Shown: positions 19,183 to 28,932, numbered from the stretch's first letter. The stretch is 52,455 nucleotides of DNA from Actinomycetes bacterium (GCA_023336815.1 JAMBLJ010000065.1:1-52455); one strand, 5' to 3'. Notes: a model not told the origin generated them from the letters alone. Numbers and translations are program-made.

Positions 19183-19332
19183 TTCGTACTTCGTGCTACG
19201 TACTACGTGATACAAGGCTCCGCAGCACTATCTCTTGTGGCACCAGCCTCACCTATCCGCGCGTTCTCTACGTACTTCGCAAAACGTCATACGTCATACG
19301 TCATACGTCATACGGATGACGAATGACGTATG
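19183..19332. repeat. Heptad-period inverted/tandem repeat element (TACGTCA family), locus F
   Basis: TTCGTAC TTCGTGC TACGTAC TACGTGA 19183-19210; TACGTAC TTCGCAA AACGTCA TACGTCA x3 19269-19310; inverted CATACGT CATTCGT CATCCGT 19332-19312. Confidence 0.92.
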
Positions 19333-20071
19333 CCTCGCCGTCTACCCGGACCAGACCGTCCTCCACGAGCTTGTGTAGCTGCACACCCACCTGATGGACG
19401 GCTGCGTGTCGCAACCCGATGGGCAAACCTTCGTACACCACATCGACGATCGTGCCGATCGACCGGGCGCCGCCGCGTACCGCATCGATGATCTGGCGCT
19501 CACGCTCAAGCCTGTGATCGATGTAGCTCGTGATGACCATCGCAGCGTTGTCCATCGAATCACCGTGTCCCGGTTCGAGCGTTCGAACATGGAGGTCACG
19601 CACCAGATACAGACTGTCGAGATAGTCTGCCGCATCCTCGATGATGACCGTCGAGCCTTCCATGATGTGGTCCCCGGTGAACAGCGTGTCACCGAGGAGA
19701 AAACACAGATGATCCGGCGTATGTCCTGGAGTGTGGATCGCGCTAAGCGACAGGGATCCGAAGTCGATCGATCCGCCATCACCCACCATGACGTCGGGGA
19801 CGAACTGTGGACCCCTCTCGTAGCCGTACACCGGGACACCGAGACGCGAACCAAGCGGGTTCGCCATAGGTGCATGATCCGGATGTGTGTGGGTAACAAC
19901 AACACCAACAGGGTCGATGCCCTTGAGTGCAGAGATGATCTCCAGGGTGTGCTCATCGATGATCGGACCCGGGTCGAGAACGAGAGCCTCACCGTTGCTT
20001 ACGAGTACATAGGTGTTCGTTCCGGGACCTGTGTACATGCTCGGATTGGGAGCGAGAAGACGCTGGATCAT
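19301..20071 (-). CDS. Metallo-beta-lactamase-fold hydrolase (LACTB2-like)
   Basis: THTHPDHAP, HTPGHTPDHLCF, LFTGDHIM, LEPGHGD; C-terminal YVIRHPYDV encoded by heptad repeat. Confidence 0.9.
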   Translation of the reverse strand: MIQRLLAPNPSMYTGPGTNTYVLVSNGEALVLDPGPIIDEHTLEIISALKGIDPVGVVVTHTHPDHAPMANPLGSRLGVPVYGYERGPQFVPDVMVGDGGSIDFGSLSLSAIHTPGHTPDHLCFLLGDTLFTGDHIMEGSTVIIEDAADYLDSLYLVRDLHVRTLEPGHGDSMDNAAMVITSYIDHRLERERQIIDAVRGGARSIGTIVDVVYEGLPIGLRHAAVHQVGVQLHKLVEDGLVRVDGEAYVIRHPYDV

Positions 20072-20859
20072 GTGCGTTTCTTGAACTCGACGGGAACACG
20101 CGCCCCCGAAGCAACGACATCGGCAAGTCGCTCGAGGATCGTTGGGTCATCCTGCTGGGCACCCGCTGCAGCGAAATCAGGGTCATCAGGCAGAACGATC
20201 CGTGCTTCTTCGGCGCCCACAAGGAGGCGTGGTTGGATGGGCGGAACGATGTCCATCGACGTGAGCCGATCGGCTAGCCCTGCGGCCGATGGCTCTGATG
20301 CAAGCAGTTCGAGGACGCGGCGTGTGGGGAAAGCTATCGCCCAATCGTCCGCGTCCTCGCGCTGGAGGGCATCGATTGGGGAAACCCATGTCGCACCGAT
20401 GAGTTCGTCGGGATTGAAGGCAGCAGCCTCTCCGACGGTACTGACCGCAAAGTAGAACCTCGTGTCGAACCTGATAGGGAATACCGATGGGGTGATCCAG
20501 TTCGAGAAGTAGATCAACTGATCAAGATCGATCCGATGGCTGGACTCCGCAACAGCATCAAATACATGCGACACGATCGGTAGCGTGTGCGTTCCTGTGC
20601 TCGTGAGCCAGATCCCTGTCTCTTCCATCAACTCGCGAGCAGCGGCAACCTTCCAATCAGACGAATCATCGATAGGTGCGAAAGCAGCCGGCGGACGAGC
20701 ATCCGTATCGTCCACTACGCCTCCAGGAAACACCCAAACGCCAGGCATGAAACGAGCCGTGTGCGGACGCTGCACCATCAGCACCTCGACAGTATCGAGA
20801 TCGCGAACAAGACAGACGGTAGAGGCCCTCCTGAGTTCGCTCACCTGACGACCACCCAT
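20068..20859 (-). CDS. NUDIX hydrolase
   Basis: WVFPGGVVDD...AAARELMEETGIWL (Nudix box). Confidence 0.85.
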   Translation of the reverse strand: MGGRQVSELRRASTVCLVRDLDTVEVLMVQRPHTARFMPGVWVFPGGVVDDTDARPPAAFAPIDDSSDWKVAAARELMEETGIWLTSTGTHTLPIVSHVFDAVAESSHRIDLDQLIYFSNWITPSVFPIRFDTRFYFAVSTVGEAAAFNPDELIGATWVSPIDALQREDADDWAIAFPTRRVLELLASEPSAAGLADRLTSMDIVPPIQPRLLVGAEEARIVLPDDPDFAAAGAQQDDPTILERLADVVASGARVPVEFKKRT

Positions 20860-21221
20860 CGAGACGCCAGCCTGGCAACGAACCAGCCGCGCAGCCCCTC
20901 TCGCACAGCGGGAACGAGCAGCAAGAAGCCTGCGACGTCGGTCAGGAACCCCGGGGTAAGGAGGAGGGCGCCGGCGACGAGGATCATCGCGCCGTGAACG
21001 AGTTGAGCGGTTGGCTGTTGGCCCATGACGATCTCATCGCGGATTCTCACCCACGTTTGTCGACCCTGCCTTGTGACAAGCCATGAACCAGCGAAGGCTG
21101 TTGCTATAACGATCACCAGCGTCGGACCGATACCTATCACGGATCCAACGTATATGAACAGAGCGATCTCCGCGATCGGAACGAAGACGAAAGCCAGGAA
21201 CAACCAGGTTCGGATGCGCAT
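20841..21221 (-). CDS. fxsA: FxsA family membrane protein
   Basis: PIAEIALFIYVGSVIGIGPTLVIVIATAFAGSWLVTRQG...LLLTPGFLTDVAGFLLLVPAVR. Confidence 0.9.
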   Translation of the reverse strand: MRIRTWLFLAFVFVPIAEIALFIYVGSVIGIGPTLVIVIATAFAGSWLVTRQGRQTWVRIRDEIVMGQQPTAQLVHGAMILVAGALLLTPGFLTDVAGFLLLVPAVREGLRGWFVARLASRWVVVR

Positions 21222-21302
21222 GAGCCAAGGGTAGGCCGCACGCTCGATGAGTATCCCCGAGACATAGCGACAGACGAGCCGGATCCGACGCCACCACGCA
21301 GA

Positions 21303-22031
21303 TCAGGCCGTGGCGCTGGTCCTCGATCTCAACACGGTCGTCGTGAACGCGGCTACGTGCAGAACAGCTGCGGTCGCAACCATGCCAAGGAACCAGAACC
21401 GAAACCAGTCCGGCGGTGGGGGTTGTTTGTGAAACGACAGAGTGAAGTGGATGAACAGAAAGTACAACGTATGGAGCGAGCCAACGTAGAACACAAAATA
21501 GGCTCCCGTGTGAAGGAACTTCCACGCTGGCGCTCGCAGCGCACGTATCGCCCGGTCCGATGAGGTCGCGGCCAGCATCAATCCAACCGCAAGAGCTGAC
21601 AGCCCAAGAAGGTTCGCTAAGCCGAACCCAGGCTCCCAGCGTGCTTCACGCTCGAGTTGCGGAATGAATTCATAGCCAAAGAACCGCGACACACTCCACC
21701 GCGCCCAACCATTGAGAATGAGGACCGCGTGCAGAGAAGCAGCTATGGCGAACCAGATTCCAAGCTGTCTTCTCCACGGGAGGAATTTACGCGCTGGTTT
21801 CCACAAGGCGGCAAGGGGACCTAGGACTACGGCTGTCCACAGAAGAACGAAGCCCGCATCACCCGCTGCCTTCCAGAACCGCATGTCGGGCGACCAAGTA
21901 GAACGGCTCAGCCAGAACAACACGAACACGGCGGAGCCAAGAACGGCAGCACCGATGTGCCGACGGTACCGACGCGACCGGCGTCCCGCTTGGACGGGTC
22001 TGGCGGAATCGGCGCGCTTCGTCGATGTCAT
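21303..22031 (-). CDS. Ferric reductase-like transmembrane protein
   Basis: Multi-TM, conserved His in AASLHAVLIL, KFLHTGAYFVFYVGSLHTLYF. Confidence 0.7.
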   Translation of the reverse strand: MTSTKRADSARPVQAGRRSRRYRRHIGAAVLGSAVFVLFWLSRSTWSPDMRFWKAAGDAGFVLLWTAVVLGPLAALWKPARKFLPWRRQLGIWFAIAASLHAVLILNGWARWSVSRFFGYEFIPQLEREARWEPGFGLANLLGLSALAVGLMLAATSSDRAIRALRAPAWKFLHTGAYFVFYVGSLHTLYFLFIHFTLSFHKQPPPPDWFRFWFLGMVATAAVLHVAAFTTTVLRSRTSATA

Positions 22032-22114
22032 CGTGGCAGCCTATCCCGACCTGACAGATACGGGAGATGGGTGTCTGTTCGAACTGGCTCGTCGCGCGGT
22101 ACGCTCATGTCCAT

Positions 22115-23458
22115 ATGCAGCTCAGCGATCTTCCATCGATCGATGTACTCAGCACACAGCTGTGCAATGAGTTCGATCTTCCGGCGCCCATCGTGACCCT
22201 GGCATGTCGAGCAGCCGTGGATGATGCACGCACTGGTCTTTTGTCCGGTCGCGACGTTGATCCAGAAGCAGCTGCACGAACCCACCTTGAGGACATCACG
22301 GCGAGTAGACCACGATCCGTTGTTAATGCCACCGGGGTGCTTCTCCACACCAATCTTGGACGAGCACCCCTCGCATCCTCCACAACCGAGCGATCGTCCG
22401 AGATCCAGGCATCGGCGAGCAACGTTGAGATCGATATTCGAACCGGACGTCGATCGAAGCGGCACGACTACATCGCAACACTTCTCCCTCTCGTGACTCA
22501 CGCGGAGGCAGGGTTCGCTGTGAACAACAACGCCGGTGCGCTGCTTCTTGCCCTCGCAAGTGTGGCCGGAACAGGTGGACGGGTCGCGGTGAGCAGAGGG
22601 GAACTGATCGAGATCGGTGGATCGTTTCGGCTGCCGGATCTGATGTCAGCGAGCGGTGCGAAACTTGTCGAGGTAGGTACGACGAACCGAACGAGAGCTT
22701 CGGACTACGAAGCGGTCGCCTCGACCGTCGATGCGATCCTCAAGGTCCACCCATCGAACTACCGCATCGACGGCTTCCAGCAGGAGGCAAGCTACGGTGA
22801 ACTCGCCCGTGTCGCTCGAGAGGCCGGGGTCCCGTTTATCGCTGACGTGGGCAGCGGTTTGATAGACGAAACCGTTCCGTGGCTTGGCTCGAGCGACAGG
22901 TCGTGGCTGGCAGATGAACCTGGCGTGATCCAGGTCGTCGAAGCTGGCGCCGATCTCGTGTTGTTCTCAGGAGACAAACTGCTTGGCGGCCCGCAGTGTG
23001 GTGTACTCGTCGGACGATCCGACGCGGTCGACCGTGCAAAGAGGCATCCGATTGCCCGTGCCGTCCGACTGGATGGCTCTGCAATCGCTGCTGTTTCAGA
23101 TACGTTCGAGATGTACGCTGACAATCGGGTCAACGACATCCCCTTTTGGGCGATGGCGCGTGCCACTATCGATGAGATCGCTGAGCGCTGTGCGACCGTC
23201 ATCTCCGATCTTGCGATGGATATCGACATCGTCGACGGCGAATCCGTTCCCGGTGCCGGGTCCGTTCCCGGTGCAACAATTCCGTCGCGAGTCATCCGCA
23301 TACCTGGTGGTGCTGACGCCACATGGCTAGCACTCGCCAATGCACACATACCCGTTATCGGTACGCGGCGAGAGAACGCCGTGTTTCTCGATCTCAGAAG
23401 TGTCCTCCCCCACCAGGATCATGTCGTCAGACAGGCCCTGATCGACATCGCTGGTTGA
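22115..23458 (+). CDS. selA: L-seryl-tRNA(Sec) selenium transferase
   Basis: VVNATGVLLHTNLGRAPL, FAVNNNAGALLLAL, LVLFSGDKLLGGPQCGVLVG (PLP Lys). Confidence 0.95.
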   Translation: MQLSDLPSIDVLSTQLCNEFDLPAPIVTLACRAAVDDARTGLLSGRDVDPEAAARTHLEDITASRPRSVVNATGVLLHTNLGRAPLASSTTERSSEIQASASNVEIDIRTGRRSKRHDYIATLLPLVTHAEAGFAVNNNAGALLLALASVAGTGGRVAVSRGELIEIGGSFRLPDLMSASGAKLVEVGTTNRTRASDYEAVASTVDAILKVHPSNYRIDGFQQEASYGELARVAREAGVPFIADVGSGLIDETVPWLGSSDRSWLADEPGVIQVVEAGADLVLFSGDKLLGGPQCGVLVGRSDAVDRAKRHPIARAVRLDGSAIAAVSDTFEMYADNRVNDIPFWAMARATIDEIAERCATVISDLAMDIDIVDGESVPGAGSVPGATIPSRVIRIPGGADATWLALANAHIPVIGTRRENAVFLDLRSVLPHQDHVVRQALIDIAG

Positions 23459-23459
23459 C

Positions 23460-25229
23460 ATGCCGATCGTTGCAACGGCCGGTCACGTCGACCATGGGAA
23501 ATCGACCCTCGTGGAAGCACTTACGGGAAGGGATCCGGATCGTTGGGCCGAAGAAAAGCAGCGCGGTCTGACCATCGATCTCGGCTTCGCGTGGACAGAT
23601 ATCGATGGCCAAGCAGTCGGTTTTGTCGACGTACCCGGTCACGAGCGGTTCATCAAGAACATGCTCGCCGGTGTGGGTGCGGTCGATTGCGCACTCCTCG
23701 TGATCGCTGCCGATAGCGGGTGGATGCCCCAAACCGAGGAGCATGCTGCGGTCCTTGGCCTTCTCGAAACCCGAAACGGTGTCATTGCACTTACCCGAAC
23801 CGACCTCGTCGATGCCGATACGGTAGAGCTCGCGACACTTGAGATACTGGAGGAAATCGAGGGAACACCTCTGGAAACGTGGCCCATAGTCCCGGTTTCG
23901 GCGACGTCCGGTCGTGGGTTGGATCAGCTAAGAAGCGAGATCGGCGCTCGCCTCACGACGTCACCTCCCGATGAGGGACCGTTTCGCATGTGGATCGATC
24001 GATCCTTCACCATCCGAGGGGCGGGTCTGGTTGTAACTGGCTCGATCGCCGGGGGCTCGCTCAGCGTCGACGACTCCGTGGAGGTCCTACCCGTGGGTCT
24101 CACAACTCGCGTGAGGGGAATCCACCGGCATGACACATCAGTCCTGAGGGTCGGCAGGGGTGACCGGGCGGCTATCAACCTCGTGGCAGGGAGTGCAACA
24201 GATATCGAAAGAGGCCATCTGCTTGTCACACCCGGATCGGCAGCAACGACGAGTCGGTTTCTCGGATGGATACGTCCTGCGCGCATCTTCGCCGAAGTTC
24301 CCAAACGGGGTGGTTTTCACATCCATATCGGTACCGCCGACACGTCTGCAACTATCCGACGTGTCCCAGAAACGGATGGCTACATCGTCGCAACCGCTGA
24401 GCCCATTCCCGCGGCCGTCGGCGACAGGTTCATTCTGCGAGACAGTGGTCGACGTTCGGTCGTCGGTGGGGGCAGGGTGCTCGACCCTGGTGCGGGTACC
24501 GTTGCGACATCAGGTGATGTACTCCGGATGGAGGCGGTTCTCGATGCCTCGCCTGATGTGATGGCGGACGCTCTGGTCGACATGCGAGGCATCACCAACG
24601 CGGCAACCGTTGTGCTGGAGACCGGTGGTGGAAGACCGTCAGCGGCTCTTGTGGCAGGAGCGAATCTCGTTTCTGCGGCAAGCGTCCTTCGAATCGAGAC
24701 TGATGTCGAGGAGATCGTCAGCGGCTATCACACCGAGTACCCGCTCAGACCCGGCATACACAGCGCCGAGCTCGCAACGAGACTCCAGCTCGACGATGCC
24801 ATCACGGACGCTGTTGTCATCGAAAGTGACCGATTCGACTCTACCGAAGGTGCAGTACACCTCAAAGGGTTCTCGAACAGCCTCACGCCAGATCAGCAAG
24901 CCAGATGGATCCCGGTCCGCGCCCTCCTCGAAGAAACATTCGATGTGCCCCGGATGAGTGCACTCAAACTCCCAGAGGAGCTCCTCCACGCACTTCTACG
25001 ACAGGGTGATCTCGTCCAGATCGACGACGACCTCGCATTCACATACACGCAGCTGAAGTCGATCACCGCGGATGTCCGAGACCTGCCCGATGGCTTCAGC
25101 GTTTCAGCCTTCAAGGAGCACTTTGGTATGACTCGTCGACAGGCGATACCGACGCTCGAATGGCTCGACCGATCTGGCGTGACCCGGCGTGAAGGTGACG
25201 GAAGGGTCGCTAGGCGGAAACCTTCGTGA
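23460..25229 (+). CDS. selB: Selenocysteine-specific elongation factor
   Basis: IVATAGHVDHGKSTLVEALTGRDPDRWAEEKQRGLTIDLGFAW, DVPGHERFIKNMLAGVG; C-terminal winged-helix region. Confidence 0.95.
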   Translation: MPIVATAGHVDHGKSTLVEALTGRDPDRWAEEKQRGLTIDLGFAWTDIDGQAVGFVDVPGHERFIKNMLAGVGAVDCALLVIAADSGWMPQTEEHAAVLGLLETRNGVIALTRTDLVDADTVELATLEILEEIEGTPLETWPIVPVSATSGRGLDQLRSEIGARLTTSPPDEGPFRMWIDRSFTIRGAGLVVTGSIAGGSLSVDDSVEVLPVGLTTRVRGIHRHDTSVLRVGRGDRAAINLVAGSATDIERGHLLVTPGSAATTSRFLGWIRPARIFAEVPKRGGFHIHIGTADTSATIRRVPETDGYIVATAEPIPAAVGDRFILRDSGRRSVVGGGRVLDPGAGTVATSGDVLRMEAVLDASPDVMADALVDMRGITNAATVVLETGGGRPSAALVAGANLVSAASVLRIETDVEEIVSGYHTEYPLRPGIHSAELATRLQLDDAITDAVVIESDRFDSTEGAVHLKGFSNSLTPDQQARWIPVRALLEETFDVPRMSALKLPEELLHALLRQGDLVQIDDDLAFTYTQLKSITADVRDLPDGFSVSAFKEHFGMTRRQAIPTLEWLDRSGVTRREGDGRVARRKPS

Positions 25230-25464
25230 GAGCGTGTCTGCGTTCGGTCTCTGTAAGACCACCCCAGATCCCGTACGGCTCCATGATCGACATGGCGTAT
25301 GCACGGCAGTCGCCCTGCACCGGACAGATCTGACATACGGCTTTCGCCCGTATCTCTCTCCGTTCTCGTTCGTCCTTGCGTTCCTGTGTGCTCGGTGGGA
25401 AAAAGAGGTGTGAATGGTTTCCGCTGCACAGCGCCGTCGGCTGCCAAGAACGATCTGTGGACAT
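25210..25464 (-). CDS. WhiB-family Fe-S transcription factor
   Basis: LCSGNHSHLFFPP...AVCQICPVQGDCRAYAMSIMEPYGIWGGLTETER. Confidence 0.93.
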   Translation of the reverse strand: MSTDRSWQPTALCSGNHSHLFFPPSTQERKDERERREIRAKAVCQICPVQGDCRAYAMSIMEPYGIWGGLTETERRHALTKVSA

Positions 25465-25620
25465 GGCGGGTCACTTCCTACGTCAGGGGTCGATTGCTCA
25501 GTGCAGCCCAGCATCGCCGCACACCAGATCGAAAATAGTCATCATGACCGCAAAGCCGCAAGGGAAATCTCCGGATTTCGCGAACATTCTTCGCGACCTT
25601 GCACTTCCGTCGTCGACCAC

Positions 25621-26925
25621 TCAGCGTGGGTTCGGTGCGATTATGGGGTCGACCTCGAGCAAGAGACCCGTCACACCGACGATCTCAACCGGGACACCTG
25701 CCGTGATCACAACGCCCCGATCAGCCGTCGCTCTCCATCGTGCTCCGTCAACCATCACTACTCCTAGCGGATCAAGCTCAGTGACGGCAAGGCACCTTTG
25801 GCCAAGAAGATTTTCACGCCCAACGGTCGGTGTGGCGAATCGACCGCGAACGACCGTTGTCATCGAGTACCACATGAAGGTGACGCTGCCGGCGACTGAG
25901 AGCACGACCATCCACCAACTTGGGGGGTACTGAGGACGCGTCGTCGAGAACGTCAGGCCTGCAATGATCAGCAGCAGCGTCCCGAGAACCGCCCTCCAGT
26001 CCACGCGGTTCTGCACGAAACCCCATATGAGCAGTCCGATTCCAACGACGAGCGCAGCGATCGCCGGCCACCAGATCGGCAGTGTGGACAATCCATAACC
26101 AGCGAGCATGAACGACAACGAGGCAACGAAGGCCATGAGCCCTCCGCCGGCTGCGTAGAACTCGAACACAGCAAACGCTATCCCGAACAGCAGAAACAGG
26201 AAGGCAGTTTCGGGTCTCGCCCCCAGGCGTAGGAAGCGATCGAGAAGGCCAGCCTTGACGAACTTCACGGACCGGGTGGCCACAGGTACATCGACACCAT
26301 CGATCGTTTGCGTCGAGGCCGTCGAAAGCTCGAATACCATGTCACCCCGAACGACCGTCTCACCATCGAGGGAGATGATCAGCTGTCCTAGCGCCGGTTC
26401 AAGCCTGTCAACGAACCCGTAGATCGTCGGATCGTCCGGTGACACCGTGCGCGTAGTAGAGACCAGTTCGTCCTCGATGACGGCGAACCGGTCAGGTTCG
26501 TCGCCAGGCCGAACCGACGGCGGATCGTCGTAACCCTTGTGCACCGCCGGATCGAGGTACCCAATCGACGCACCGGGGGCGGCGGTGCGAACATCAGTTT
26601 GGTTGACGAGATAGGCAGAGCCGCCGTACGCCACGGCTGGATTCGGTCCAACCCACGAGATCACAGGAGCAGAAGCGTTCACGACGGCCGAGAACAGAGG
26701 TGTCAGATCGCCTGAGGACACACCAGGGCTATCGATCTTGAGGATGTACGCGTGAGCAACCTCGCCCTCGATCGCAGCGATCACATAGTCAATCGTTCGC
26801 TGGTCGAGTGGGTCGCCAACCTCGATCACAACGATCGGGTCCTCCCCGGATTGAGCGAAGGCCGTACCGACCATGACCACACCGATCACGACGAGGAAGA
26901 CGGAGACGAACCGGGACAAACGCAT
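25621..26925 (-). CDS. NfeD-family membrane protein (ClpP-like N-domain + TM + OB-fold C-domain)
   Basis: IDSPGVSSGDL...APGASIGYLDP, TM block, C-terminal GQRCLAVTELDPLGVVMVDGARWRATAD; start MRLSRF, because the upstream residues are translated heptad repeat. Confidence 0.85.
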   Translation of the reverse strand: MRLSRFVSVFLVVIGVVMVGTAFAQSGEDPIVVIEVGDPLDQRTIDYVIAAIEGEVAHAYILKIDSPGVSSGDLTPLFSAVVNASAPVISWVGPNPAVAYGGSAYLVNQTDVRTAAPGASIGYLDPAVHKGYDDPPSVRPGDEPDRFAVIEDELVSTTRTVSPDDPTIYGFVDRLEPALGQLIISLDGETVVRGDMVFELSTASTQTIDGVDVPVATRSVKFVKAGLLDRFLRLGARPETAFLFLLFGIAFAVFEFYAAGGGLMAFVASLSFMLAGYGLSTLPIWWPAIAALVVGIGLLIWGFVQNRVDWRAVLGTLLLIIAGLTFSTTRPQYPPSWWMVVLSVAGSVTFMWYSMTTVVRGRFATPTVGRENLLGQRCLAVTELDPLGVVMVDGARWRATADRGVVITAGVPVEIVGVTGLLLEVDPIIAPNPR

Positions 26926-26946
26926 CCGGTGAGGGTAGAGGAGGAA

Positions 26947-27201
26947 CAGACGACAGCTGTCAGACGACAGACAACAGACAGCAGACAACAGAAGCAGAAG
27001 AGCGCTGTCAGCCGTCAGCCTTCAGAAGAACACGGCTGAGAGCCAACAGCTCACAGACAGCAGAGGAGGTCGGCGAGAGCGGAGTTTGTTCTCCGGGTTC
27101 CGCAGCTGACGGCTGAGGGCTTCTTCCGCTGCCTGAAGGCTGATGGCTGATGGCTTCTGCCGTCTGCTGTCTGGCATCTGCTGTCTGCCGTCTGTCCTCT
27201 G
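26947..27201. repeat. Long heptad-period inverted repeat element (CAGANNN + TCAGCCN families), locus C
   Basis: Left CAGACGA CAGCTGT CAGACGA CAGACAA CAGACAG CAGACAA; right, opposite strand, CAGAGGA CAGACGG CAGACAG CAGATGC CAGACAG CAGACGG CAGAAGC CATCAGC CATCAGC. Confidence 0.9.
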
Positions 27202-27221
27202 CCTTCGTCTATTCTTACCCC

Positions 27222-27584
27222 ATGAGCACGATTCTTCTCGTTGCCGACAGTGACAGGGTCATCGATTCGGTTCACGCGGCACTCTCGCACCCTGATACGA
27301 ACGTCATCGATGAGCGCGATCCCGAAGTCGCAGCCGAAGTCGCATATGAGGAAGGCGTCGACGCCGTCGTCGTCGACATCCGTATCGGCTCCATGGGCGG
27401 GATGGCACTCGTGCACGCGGTGCGCAACGCGGGTACAGCCGATCACCGTATCCCCGTGACGGTCCTTCTCGACCGCGAAGCCGATGTGTTTCTCGCTCGG
27501 CGGTCTGGTGCTGCCAACTGGGTTGTGAAGACGGCTGCATCATCGGATCTGAGACGAACAGTCGAATCGGGACTACCTGCGTGA
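27222..27584 (+). CDS. Stand-alone response-regulator receiver domain protein
   Basis: ILLVADSDRVIDSVHAAL...VDAVVVDIRIGSMGGMALVHAVR...WVVKTA. Confidence 0.8.
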   Translation: MSTILLVADSDRVIDSVHAALSHPDTNVIDERDPEVAAEVAYEEGVDAVVVDIRIGSMGGMALVHAVRNAGTADHRIPVTVLLDREADVFLARRSGAANWVVKTAASSDLRRTVESGLPA

Positions 27585-27627
27585 TCTCTGACTCGGGCCA
27601 CGAAAGTGGAAGACCGAACACCAGGCA

Positions 27628-28875
27628 ATGAGCACACAAACGTTGATCTACCTTGGTGTGCTCGCTGCCTGCACGCTCGCCTCCGGCTTCTTCTCAGGTT
27701 CTGAGACAGCACTGATAGGCATCTCACGAGAACGTGTCCATCGGTTGGCCGTTGATGACCCTCGTGGGCCAAAGCTCGAGCAACTCGTCTCACAGCCGGA
27801 ACGTATGTTGTCCACGCTTCTCGTGGCCAACAACGCGGTGAACGTTCTCTCCGCATCCGTGGCAACCATCCTGTTCGTCTCACTGATCGGCGCAACCTGG
27901 GGACCCTGGGTCGCTACGGGGGTCATGACTTCTGTCTTGCTCGTATTCGGCGAGATCACACCCAAGACCATCGCAACCAGACACCCTGAAGCCTTCTCGC
28001 TTCGCGTCGCGGGCACGATCTGGAATCTCTCGATCGTGCTCGCTCCCGTTGCGTCATTCTTCTCGGCGATCACCAAGGTGCTGCTCTCTGTCCTTCGCAT
28101 CCATACGGACGATGTTGGTGACGCCGTGACCGAGGAAGACATCATGGCGCTTGCCGACCTGGGCCACAGGGGTGGACACATCGAGGAAGCAGAACGCGAG
28201 ATCATCGATGCACTCTTCACCCTTGGCGATAGATCTGTACGAGACGTCATGACACCCCGATTGGAGATCGACACCTTGCCTCTGCCTCTGTCTGCCGAAG
28301 CGATACGCGAAGCTGTAAGCACCACAGGTCACAGCCGATTTCCCGTTTCCTCCGGTGGGCTCGATGAACTCACCGGCATCGTCCACGTCAAGGATCTTCT
28401 CCAACACCGCGACCCCGCGGAGGGACTCGATCTCGGATCGCTGATCCGCCCACCGAACTATGTGCCAGAGACGATGTCCGTGCTCGACACGATCGAGCAG
28501 ATGCGTGCAAATCGCTATGGCATGGCAGTCGTAGTGGACGAGCACGGGGGTGTCGAGGGCATCGTCACGATCAAGGACCTTGTCGCTGAACTCGTTGGAG
28601 AACTCCAGGACGAATACGATCCAGGTGTTCCGTCCGTCGTTCTGATCTCGGCTGGACTCTGGCTGGTCGACGGGAGACTTGATATCGATGATCTCAGCGA
28701 GACGATCGATTCTCAACTCGAGGAAGGACCATTCTCTACCGTAGGTGGCTACATCATGTCCTTGTTCGGCAAGGTACCTGAGGAAAGCGACAGCATCGAG
28801 CACGAGGGGTTTCGTTTTACGGTACTCACCATGGACAGACAGCGAGTCGACAGGGTTCGGGTAGAGAGGATCTGA
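27628..28875 (+). CDS. Hemolysin/CorC-family CNNM-CBS protein
   Basis: DUF21-type TM region FFSGSETALIGISRERVHRL; ITPKTIATRHPE; CBS pair VRDVMTPRLEIDTLPL; CorC_HlyC tail. Confidence 0.92.
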   Translation: MSTQTLIYLGVLAACTLASGFFSGSETALIGISRERVHRLAVDDPRGPKLEQLVSQPERMLSTLLVANNAVNVLSASVATILFVSLIGATWGPWVATGVMTSVLLVFGEITPKTIATRHPEAFSLRVAGTIWNLSIVLAPVASFFSAITKVLLSVLRIHTDDVGDAVTEEDIMALADLGHRGGHIEEAEREIIDALFTLGDRSVRDVMTPRLEIDTLPLPLSAEAIREAVSTTGHSRFPVSSGGLDELTGIVHVKDLLQHRDPAEGLDLGSLIRPPNYVPETMSVLDTIEQMRANRYGMAVVVDEHGGVEGIVTIKDLVAELVGELQDEYDPGVPSVVLISAGLWLVDGRLDIDDLSETIDSQLEEGPFSTVGGYIMSLFGKVPEESDSIEHEGFRFTVLTMDRQRVDRVRVERI

Positions 28876-28932
28876 TGCAAGGGATGGATCGAGCCGTCAA
28901 CGATGAGACGCCTCCATGCGTATCGTGAACCG

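Noticed and set aside
26926-27221. N-terminal extensions MSAVCCLSSDSCRLFLLYPHR… and MASAVCCLASAVCRLSSAFVYSYP…
   Set aside because: They are the heptad element at locus C read in frame from both sides; real starts are MRLSRF and MSTILL.
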